Shown here piece after piece: positions 13,786 through 19,407 of a DNA stretch of 19,407 bases. A program made the position numbers and the translations under genes. The notes below the pieces were generated by a model. It did no database searches. It was given only the letters and a program-made list of their open reading frames with translations, and was not told the DNA's origin. Positions within the stretch are counted from its first letter, which is position 1, and every line of letters begins with the position of its first letter. The stretch is from an uncultured Eubacteriales bacterium (GTDB lineage: Bacteria > Bacillota > Clostridia > Oscillospirales > Acutalibacteraceae), in contig CAKSQT010000035.1 in NCBI GenBank assembly GCA_934486755.1, positions 1-19,407 of the forward strand, given 5' to 3'.

Positions 13786-14925
13786 TTGGAGCATATCGTG
13801 TATCTTGACAACAGTTCTACAACAAAACCTTGTGAACGTTCGATTCAATTTATGAATGATGCACTCACAAATGTATGGGGTAATCCTTCTTCCCTGCACC
13901 GTCTCGGTATGGAGGCGGAAATTGCCGTTAGCGAATCAAGACACGCCGTTGCAAAATTAATACGCTGCCGTGACGATGAAATATATTTTACGGGTTGCGG
14001 AACCGAATCAAACAATACCGCGCTTATGTCGGTGCTCGCCCGCAAGCACGCAGGCAACCGAATAATAACTTCGTCAATTGAACACCCCTCTGTGCTTGAA
14101 TGCTGCAAACATCTTTCGGAACTTAGTTATGAAATAGTTTACCTTAAACCTGATAAAAGCGGTGTTATCTCACTGAATGAACTCGAAAAAGCGTTGAATG
14201 AGCGTACCGCGCTTGTAAGCATTATGCTTGTAAACAACGAAATCGGCTCCGTTCAGCCGATAAAGGAAGCCGTTGCTTTAACAAGAAAATCGGCGCCTAA
14301 CGCTTATTTCCACACAGACGCAGTTCAGGGATTCGGAAAACTGCCTATTAACGTTCAACAAATGGGAGTCGATATGCTTTCGGCAAGCGGTCACAAGATA
14401 AACGGGCCGAAAGGAATAGGATTTCTTTACTGCAAAAAAGGTATAAAGGTTTCACCGCTTATCCGCGGCGGCGGACAGGAGCGCGGTATACGTTCGGGAA
14501 CCGAATCTGTCCCGCTTATTTGCGGACTGCACGGTGCAGTTGCCGATATACCTGATTTATCGAAAACACTCGCAGAAATGCGTGAGTTATGCGATTATGC
14601 GAAAAACGAATTATTGAAAACGGGTTTTGTAACCGTTAATTCTCCTAATTCTGCTATTCCCTATATACTTAACATTTCTGTTAAAGGATACCGCTCGGAA
14701 ACATTGCTCCACTATCTTGAAAGCAAAAATATTTACGTTTCAAGCGGCAGCGCCTGCTCTAAGGGTCATAAGAGTTACGTACTTACTGAATTGGGACTTC
14801 CTTCTGAATTGACCGACAGCGCATTGCGCATTAGCTTCGGCAGATATAACAACAAAGACGATGTTGATTGCCTCTGCGAGGCACTTAATGAAGCAGTTAA
14901 AAAAATCAGAAAGGTAAATATATGA
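13786..14925 (+). CDS. Cysteine desulfurase (NifS/IscS family), partner of ThiI
   Basis: A 379-residue PLP enzyme that takes sulfur from cysteine as a persulfide. Motifs: YLDNSSTTKP at the N-terminus, SIEHPSV with His100, HTDAVQGFGK with Asp178, the PLP lysine Lys204 in SASGHKINGPKG, RGGGQERGIRSGT (227-239), and the catalytic Cys324 in SSGSACSKGHKS. Its stop overlaps the thiI start by 4 bp (ATGA). In Bacillus subtilis the equivalent neighbour of thiI, NifZ, supplies sulfur for 4-thiouridine, so the same job is inferred here rather than general Fe-S assembly. Start codon TTG at 13786, with AAAAAGGGG ending about 10 bases upstream; GTG at 13798 is a less likely start. Confidence 0.94.
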   Translation: MEHIVYLDNSSTTKPCERSIQFMNDALTNVWGNPSSLHRLGMEAEIAVSESRHAVAKLIRCRDDEIYFTGCGTESNNTALMSVLARKHAGNRIITSSIEHPSVLECCKHLSELSYEIVYLKPDKSGVISLNELEKALNERTALVSIMLVNNEIGSVQPIKEAVALTRKSAPNAYFHTDAVQGFGKLPINVQQMGVDMLSASGHKINGPKGIGFLYCKKGIKVSPLIRGGGQERGIRSGTESVPLICGLHGAVADIPDLSKTLAEMRELCDYAKNELLKTGFVTVNSPNSAIPYILNISVKGYRSETLLHYLESKNIYVSSGSACSKGHKSYVLTELGLPSELTDSALRISFGRYNNKDDVDCLCEALNEAVKKIRKVNI

Positions 14926-16094
14926 AAGAAATAATACTCATTAAAAACGGCGAGCTTGCTTTAAAAGGTCAAAATCGCTGTACTTTTGAAGATAAATTGA
15001 TTAAAAATATAAAGCGTCGTTTGAACGAGCTTGGAAAAGTTACCGTAAAAAAATCGCAGTCTACCATATATATTGAACCGCAAAGCGAGGATTTTGACTT
15101 TGAAGAAGCGCTTGACCGTATGGGAAAAATCTTCGGAATTGCAGGTTACAGCCGCGCCTGTGTCTGCGAAAAAAGTATGGACGACATTTTCACAAAATCG
15201 GTCGAATACTTACGTCCCGTTATGGAAAAAATAAAAACATTCAAGGTGGAAGCAAAGAGAGCCGATAAGAGTTTTCCTTTGAAATCGCCTGAGATTTGCC
15301 GTGAGGTCGGCGGACTTTTGTTGTCTGCTTTTCCGCATCTTTCGGTTGACGTACACTCGCCTGATGAAGTAATTACCGTTGAAATACGCGATTGCGCCGC
15401 TTATGTGCGTGCGGGACAAATAAAAGGAGCGGGCGGATTGCCAGTGGGTACGGCAGGAAAAGCCGCGATTTTAATTTCGGGCGGTATCGACAGTCCTGTG
15501 GCGGCTTGGACTATGGCAAAACGCGGTCTGCAACTTAACGCAATTCATTTTGCAAGCCCCCCGTATACGAGTCCGCGTGCCGAATTAAAGGTTAAGACGC
15601 TGCTTTCTCAGGTCGCAAAATACAGCGGAACAATTAAACTTGCAATTGTTCCTTTTACCGAAATACAAGACGAAATCGGCGAAAAATGTCCCGAGGATTA
15701 TTTTACGTTAATTATGCGCCGTATGTTTATGCGTATTTCGGAAAAACTCGCACGCAATTCGGAATGCTTAGCCTTGATAACGGGCGAAAGCCTCGGTCAG
15801 GTCGCAAGTCAGACTCTACCCGCTCTTGTTTCAACCGACAGCGTAGTAAATATGCCTGTGCTTCGCCCTCTTATAGGTATGGATAAGGATGAAATAATAA
15901 AAATATCCCGCAGTATTGATACATTTGAAACCTCCATACTCCCCTATGAGGACTGTTGTACTGTATTTACTCCAAAACATCCGAGAACGCGTCCGACCCT
16001 TGAATCGTGTGTTGCGGCTGAATCTAAACTTGACATTGAAGCACTTGTTGAAAAAGCTGTATCAAATACACGTTTTGAAATTATACAACCGTAG
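14922..16094 (+). CDS. thiI: tRNA 4-thiouridine synthetase ThiI (without rhodanese domain)
   Basis: A 390-residue enzyme that adenylates U8 of tRNA and inserts sulfur to make 4-thiouridine; in many bacteria it also supplies the thiazole sulfur of thiamine. Domains: N-terminal ferredoxin-like part, THUMP domain (about 60-165, ending DCAAYVRAGQIKGAGGLPVG), then the PP-loop ATPase with SGGIDSPVA (186-194). The conserved block EDCCTVFTPKHPRTRP is near the C-terminus. The E. coli type carries a C-terminal rhodanese domain with a persulfide cysteine; this one ends without it, as in B. subtilis. This fits direct sulfur transfer from the desulfurase encoded upstream, whose stop overlaps this ATG. Confidence 0.96.
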   Translation: MKEIILIKNGELALKGQNRCTFEDKLIKNIKRRLNELGKVTVKKSQSTIYIEPQSEDFDFEEALDRMGKIFGIAGYSRACVCEKSMDDIFTKSVEYLRPVMEKIKTFKVEAKRADKSFPLKSPEICREVGGLLLSAFPHLSVDVHSPDEVITVEIRDCAAYVRAGQIKGAGGLPVGTAGKAAILISGGIDSPVAAWTMAKRGLQLNAIHFASPPYTSPRAELKVKTLLSQVAKYSGTIKLAIVPFTEIQDEIGEKCPEDYFTLIMRRMFMRISEKLARNSECLALITGESLGQVASQTLPALVSTDSVVNMPVLRPLIGMDKDEIIKISRSIDTFETSILPYEDCCTVFTPKHPRTRPTLESCVAAESKLDIEALVEKAVSNTRFEIIQP

Positions 16095-16133
16095 GCTAAC
16101 GTAATGTGCGAATACCGCCAAACAAGGAGAAAT

Positions 16134-16634
16134 ATGACAGAAACTTTACTAAATTGTGCGAAAAATACTATTAGCTTGCTTAAAGAAAACGGTCTTACCG
16201 TTGCAACGGCAGAGTCCTGCACCGGCGGTATGGTCTCCGCTTATATAACCTCTGTCCCTGGGGTGTCTGAGATATTTGAACTCGGAATCGCTTCATACTC
16301 GAACAGAATTAAAAACAAGGTTTTAGGCGTTAAAGCGGACACTCTTGATAAAAACGGTGCCGTCAGCCGACAGACCGCGGAAGAAATGGCAACGCACGTA
16401 AGGGCGATAGCCGATTCTAATATCGGCGTTTCGGTTACAGGCGTTGCGGGTCCTGCACAATCCGAGGGAAAATTACCGGGCACTGTATATATCGCTCTCG
16501 CCGATAAAAAATCCGTTTATATTGAAAAACTTGCAATAGAGCCTAAGTCGAGAGATTTTGTACGTGAAATAACGGTTAAAAGCGTTTTTGAGCTTATTGA
16601 CAAATACGTTAAAAAGAACTACAACAAAGAATAA
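16134..16634 (+). CDS. pncC: Stand-alone CinA C-terminal domain: nicotinamide-nucleotide amidase
   Basis: A 166-residue protein corresponding only to the C-terminal (PncC) domain of CinA, which deamidates NMN to nicotinate mononucleotide. The catalytic serine motif is TAESCTGG (25-32), followed by SVPGVSEIFELGIASYSN (40-57), KNGAVSRQTAEEMA (73-86) and SVTGVAGPAQSEGKLPGTVY (100-119). The usual TGIAGPxGG stretch reads TGVAGPAQS. The ATG at 16134 is chosen because AAGGAGA lies 4 bases upstream; an in-frame ATG at 16104 has none. It follows thiI by 39 bp. The next gene appears to encode a diverged form of the missing CinA N-terminal half. Confidence 0.92.
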   Translation: MTETLLNCAKNTISLLKENGLTVATAESCTGGMVSAYITSVPGVSEIFELGIASYSNRIKNKVLGVKADTLDKNGAVSRQTAEEMATHVRAIADSNIGVSVTGVAGPAQSEGKLPGTVYIALADKKSVYIEKLAIEPKSRDFVREITVKSVFELIDKYVKKNYNKE

Positions 16635-16702
16635 TGCAAAAAATTTTTAAGTATATTATAAAAGGACGTATCTAAAACCGATAAAGTGAAAGGAGTTTTA
16701 AA

Positions 16703-17707
16703 ATGTATCAGAATCTTAAAGTTGACATAATATACTACAACACCAACACCGATTTTGAACTTGAATTTAATCTTTGCGGATGTTGCAGAATGAGGTTGCT
16801 TACAGATAAGGCGAGCGAGCAAAAAAGTTTGGTTCACATGTTGGCAAGAGGTGTTTCACGCAGTAGAATTATTATTGTTATAGGAAGTCTGTTCGGAGAT
16901 AACGGTGTAATTAATTTGGTGTCTTCTGCAATAGGTACAAGCCTTGAAAAAGCAGATAATGCCGCATACGGAATTTCTGGCAGCGATGAAATATCCATTT
17001 TAAAGGGTTCTACTCCCCTTGTTACATCGGAGGGATATTTTGGCGGTTGTATTATAGAAAGCGGTCCTCAGACAATGATACTGCTGACAGAAAATAAAAG
17101 CATACGCAAAACCATAATGCATACTCTCATACATCCGTATGTTGAAGAACTCAGCGCTATTGCTCTAAAAGAAAAGGCCGCAGGCGTTCAAAAACCTGAG
17201 ATAAAACCCGTGGCGGAGCAGATAGCCGAAACTCCCGAAACTATTGCTGAGGAAATAAACCCCGTTTCCGACATAGCAGAGCAGCCGACCGAGGAAAAAA
17301 TGCCTGAAAGCGAACCTGCTACTGACGAGCAGGAAGACAATACTGTTTTTGAAGATGTTCAGACGTCTGACGGTATGATCTTTACTGCCGACTACGGCGA
17401 TAAAGAAAACGATACCAAACACGCTGATAATTCTCAGCTTTTTGTAGAGGCAGGCGTTGGTGACTACACGCAAAAAAGCTATTACACAGGTAATGAATAT
17501 AACGCCGAGGTTGATGATTTTGTCTTTAATAAGCCTAATAACGGCAATCCAGGTAAATTCAATTTTAATATGTTAATCCTAATAATTACTATAATTCTTT
17601 TGGTTGCTGTTGCCGCACTTTGCTTCTGTGTGTTCTATATCCCAGCCAAAAATAATGTTACTGCGGTGCAGTATATTCGCGATATATTTAAAACTCTGTT
17701 TACTTAG
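16703..17707 (+). CDS. Tail-anchored membrane protein with a diverged CinA N-terminal (MoCF-like) domain
   Basis: A 334-residue protein with three parts. Residues about 5-150 are mixed alpha/beta; RSRIIIVIGSLFGDNGVINL (53-72) resembles the strand-loop-helix where CinA and MoaB/MogA carry GGLGPTxDD, and GYFGGCIIESGPQTMILLTE (111-130) followed by a helix to HPYVEEL resembles the PGFxxE...ILLPGxPxEM...LPYL end of the CinA N-terminal domain. The catalytic residues of that loop are absent. Residues about 155-285 are a low-complexity linker rich in Glu, Pro and Asp. Residues 290-313 form one hydrophobic segment, then a 21-residue tail. A CGCC cluster lies at 25-28. Ribosome binding site AAAGGAG is 7 bases from the ATG. 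It follows pncC by 68 bp. The fold assignment is inference from motif order; a novel domain is the alternative. Confidence 0.6.
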   Translation: MYQNLKVDIIYYNTNTDFELEFNLCGCCRMRLLTDKASEQKSLVHMLARGVSRSRIIIVIGSLFGDNGVINLVSSAIGTSLEKADNAAYGISGSDEISILKGSTPLVTSEGYFGGCIIESGPQTMILLTENKSIRKTIMHTLIHPYVEELSAIALKEKAAGVQKPEIKPVAEQIAETPETIAEEINPVSDIAEQPTEEKMPESEPATDEQEDNTVFEDVQTSDGMIFTADYGDKENDTKHADNSQLFVEAGVGDYTQKSYYTGNEYNAEVDDFVFNKPNNGNPGKFNFNMLILIITIILLVAVAALCFCVFYIPAKNNVTAVQYIRDIFKTLFT

Positions 17708-17737
17708 GTAACTAATAATTGATAATAGGAGCTTGAT

Positions 17738-18229
17738 ATGGTAGAAAATGTTGTCGAATTTCTGAAAGATAAGCTGTCTCCCGAAATGGTCGTGTTTGTG
17801 GTTTCGCTTATGCCAATTCTTGAACTAAGGGGCGGATTAATAGCGAGCGCAATATTACATATTGATTGGATTGTGGCGTTCCCTATTTGCGTTTTGGGAA
17901 ATCTGCTCCCTATTCCGTTTGAATTGCTTTTCATAAGAAAAATTTTTAATCTTCTGAAAAAAATCAAGGGAATCGGCAATCTTGTTGATAAACTTGATAA
18001 ACGCGCAAAAGCAAAAGGCACAGAGATAAGCAAGAGTAAATATGCGTTTTGGGGCTTGTTCACACTTGTTGCTATTCCGTTGCCGGGTACAGGCGCTTGG
18101 ACAGGCGGCTTGGTTGCCGACGTTCTCGATATGCGCATTTCAAGAGCTATGTCCGCTATTATTCTCGGCGTAATTGCCGCAGGATTAATCACCTCGTTTA
18201 TCAGTTATGTCATTCCGATGATGTTTTAA
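17738..18229 (+). CDS. COG2426 'small multi-drug export' family membrane protein
   Basis: A 163-residue membrane protein with about four hydrophobic segments. The family pattern is clear: MPILELRGGL (25-34), LGNLLPIPFELLFI (53-66), a basic cytoplasmic stretch (70-101), then VAIPLPGTGAWTGGLVAD (111-128) and a last helix. The two re-entrant-looking segments resemble DedA/SNARE-associated-type proteins. The drug-export name comes from the family title and is weakly supported; function is effectively unknown. AGGAG sits 6 bases before the ATG. It follows the tail-anchored protein by 30 bp, so they are probably cotranscribed. Confidence 0.85.
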   Translation: MVENVVEFLKDKLSPEMVVFVVSLMPILELRGGLIASAILHIDWIVAFPICVLGNLLPIPFELLFIRKIFNLLKKIKGIGNLVDKLDKRAKAKGTEISKSKYAFWGLFTLVAIPLPGTGAWTGGLVADVLDMRISRAMSAIILGVIAAGLITSFISYVIPMMF

Positions 18230-18260
18230 TAGCTTTTGATTAGGAATTTTGAAGAAACTA

Positions 18261-18289
18261 TTGACTTTAACGCTTTAAAGTGATATACT
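18261..18289 (+). promoter_or_regulatory. Promoter with operator-like dyad ahead of the substrate-binding protein
   Basis: TTGACT (18261-18266), 17-bp spacer, TATACT (18284-18289) with TG one base before the -10. Within it ACTTTAA (18264-18270) and TTAAAGT (18275-18281) form a perfect 7-bp inverted repeat with centre CGCT, covering the end of the -35 and the spacer. This is a good position for a repressor. The leader is only about 25 bases, so no riboswitch or T-box fits. Confidence 0.65.
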
Positions 18290-18321
18290 ACATATTATAA
18301 TGTTAGTAAGGGGAAATCAAA

Positions 18322-19281
18322 ATGAAGTTAAAAAGACTTTTTGCAGTAGTATTGTGCGCTTCCTTGGTTGCCGCTGTGTTTGCTGGTTGCGGTAAACAAT
18401 CCGCTAAATACAACATCGGCATTTGCCAGCTTGTGCAGCACGACGCTCTTGACGCCGCAACAAAAGGATTTAAGGACGCGCTTACCGAAAAACTCGGTGA
18501 CGATGTTTCATTTGACGAACAGAACGCCGCTAACGATTCCGCGACCTGCTCTACAATCGTAAACCGTTTTGTTTCGGGCAATGTTGATTTGATATTTGCC
18601 AACGCTACTCCTGCCCTCCAAGCAGCGGCATCGGCAACGGGAACTATCCCGATCGTCGGTACATCTATTACCGATTATGCGTCGGCTCTTGAAATAGATA
18701 ATTGGACTGGCAAGACAGGCACAAATATTACTGGTACTTCCGATCTTGCTCCGCTTAAAGAACAGGCTGAAATGATTAAGGAGCTTGTTCCTGATGTGAA
18801 AACCGTCGGCATACTTTATAACTCAGGCGAAGCTAACTCAAAATATCAGGCTAACGAAGTTGCAAAGTATTTAAAAGATTTGGGTATAACTTCAAAAGAG
18901 TATACGAGTGCTGACTCTAACGACCTCGCTTCTGTTGTTACAACGGCTTGCGGCGAAGTTGACGCACTTTATATTCCTACCGATAATACAATGGCGTCAA
19001 ATGTTGAAATTATAAACAACATTGCCTTCCCTGCGGGTATTCCGATTGTTGCGGGCGAAGCAGGAATTTGCAAAGGCTGCGGCATAGCAACCCTTTCAAT
19101 AGATTATTACAGCATCGGTTACAAAGCGGGCGAAATGGCTTACGAAATTCTTGTCAACGGTAAAAACCCAGGCGATATGGAAATCGGTTATGCCGAAGAA
19201 CTTACAAAGGAATATATTGCTTCCCGTTGCACTGCTCTCGGTATAACTGTTCCCGACAGCTACAAAGCAATCGAAGAATAA
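18322..19281 (+). CDS. ABC transporter substrate-binding lipoprotein (COG2984, TrpX-like)
   Basis: A 319-residue extracellular lipoprotein. Residues 1-22 are a signal peptide with lipobox FAGC and lipidated Cys23. The mature part has the COG2984 pattern: YNIGICQLVQHDALDAATKG (29-48), LIFANATPALQAA, IVGTSITDYASA, then LVPDVKTVGILYNSGEANS, ALYIPTDNTMASN and GIATLSIDYYSIGYKAGEMA. It is a two-lobe periplasmic-binding-like fold. Members include proteins reported or predicted to bind tryptophan or other aromatic amino acids, but the ligand here cannot be read from sequence. RBS AAGGGGA precedes the ATG. Its permease follows after 86 bp that contain a strong hairpin. Confidence 0.94.
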   Translation: MKLKRLFAVVLCASLVAAVFAGCGKQSAKYNIGICQLVQHDALDAATKGFKDALTEKLGDDVSFDEQNAANDSATCSTIVNRFVSGNVDLIFANATPALQAAASATGTIPIVGTSITDYASALEIDNWTGKTGTNITGTSDLAPLKEQAEMIKELVPDVKTVGILYNSGEANSKYQANEVAKYLKDLGITSKEYTSADSNDLASVVTTACGEVDALYIPTDNTMASNVEIINNIAFPAGIPIVAGEAGICKGCGIATLSIDYYSIGYKAGEMAYEILVNGKNPGDMEIGYAEELTKEYIASRCTALGITVPDSYKAIEE

Positions 19282-19296
19282 TATATTGCAAATATA

Positions 19297-19325
19297 AAGC
19301 GATAAGGTGTTTTGCCTTATCGCTT
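19297..19325 (+). terminator. Strong hairpin between substrate-binding protein and permease
   Basis: AAGCGATAAGG (19297-19307) pairs perfectly with CCTTATCGCTT (19315-19325), 7-base loop. A run of five T comes only after a further 7 bases (19333-19337), so termination would be partial at best. Such hairpins after binding-protein genes commonly stabilise the upstream message or reduce permease expression. Confidence 0.55.
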
Positions 19326-19367
19326 ATTGCAGTTTTTATATAAAGTAAATTTGAAAGGAATTTAAAA

Positions 19368-19407
19368 ATGCTTTCTTTTATCAGTTCCCTGCCCGGTGCA
19401 ATAGCAC
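19368..19407 (+). CDS. ABC transporter permease, first 13 codons (partial; COG4120-like by context)
   Basis: ATG at 19368 follows AAAGGA and opens MLSFISSLPGAIA before the window ends. The short N-terminus is compatible with the permease that normally follows COG2984 binding proteins. The identification is mainly from gene order. Confidence 0.6.
   Translation, partial: MLSFISSLPGAIA

Noticed and set aside
16635..16702. A promoter between pncC and the tail-anchored protein gene
   Set aside because: AT-rich -10-like sequences (TATATT, TATAAA) occur near 16652-16662, but none has a -35 at a suitable distance.

Overview
The window looks like a chromosomal stretch from a low-to-moderate-GC member of the Firmicutes, most likely a gut-type clostridium (Oscillospiraceae/Ruminococcaceae-like). 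This is inferred from the S21 protein (near-identical in style to Bacillus/Clostridium S21), strong GGAGG-type ribosome binding sites, TTG starts, sigma-A-type promoters (TTGACA/TATAAT with 17-bp spacers), a ThiI without a rhodanese domain, a Firmicute-type YqeG phosphatase and a clostridial-type SecG. I saw no phage, insertion sequence, CRISPR array, rRNA or tRNA. No stretch over 300 bases lacks a gene.

Layout. (1) 1-1272, minus strand: tgt (cut by the window edge) and queA, two steps of queuosine tRNA modification. (2) 1314-4226, plus strand: asd-dapA-dapB, the aspartate-semialdehyde to tetrahydrodipicolinate part of lysine/diaminopimelate synthesis, ending in a terminator shared with the convergent MATE gene. 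(3) 4229-5602, minus: a MATE efflux transporter, preceded by an unusual leader with two hairpins and a possible 18-codon leader ORF. (4) 5715-10518, minus: a tight cluster of yqeG (HAD phosphatase), an endonuclease IV-like TIM-barrel protein, a Ca2+-type P-type ATPase with altered catalytic motifs, and rhaD (rhamnulose-1-phosphate aldolase). (5) 10573-13632, minus: rpsU with its own promoter and terminator, secG, an M24 Xaa-Pro-type peptidase and a sodium:alanine/glycine symporter. (6) 13786-18229, plus: cysteine desulfurase and thiI (4-thiouridine/thiamine sulfur transfer, 4-bp overlap), pncC (CinA C-terminal amidase), a membrane-anchored protein whose N-terminal part looks like a decayed CinA N-terminal domain, and a COG2426 membrane protein. 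(7) 18261-19407, plus: a new promoter with an operator-like dyad, a lipoprotein substrate-binding protein of the COG2984 type, and the first 13 codons of its ABC permease.

Most of the window is conserved housekeeping. The parts worth a second look are the split and reordered CinA-like pair (16134-17707), the P-type ATPase with DKTGILT and GDGLAD in place of DKTGTLT and GDGVND, the MATE leader at 5604-5720, and the symmetric operator-like sequence in the promoter at 18261-18289.
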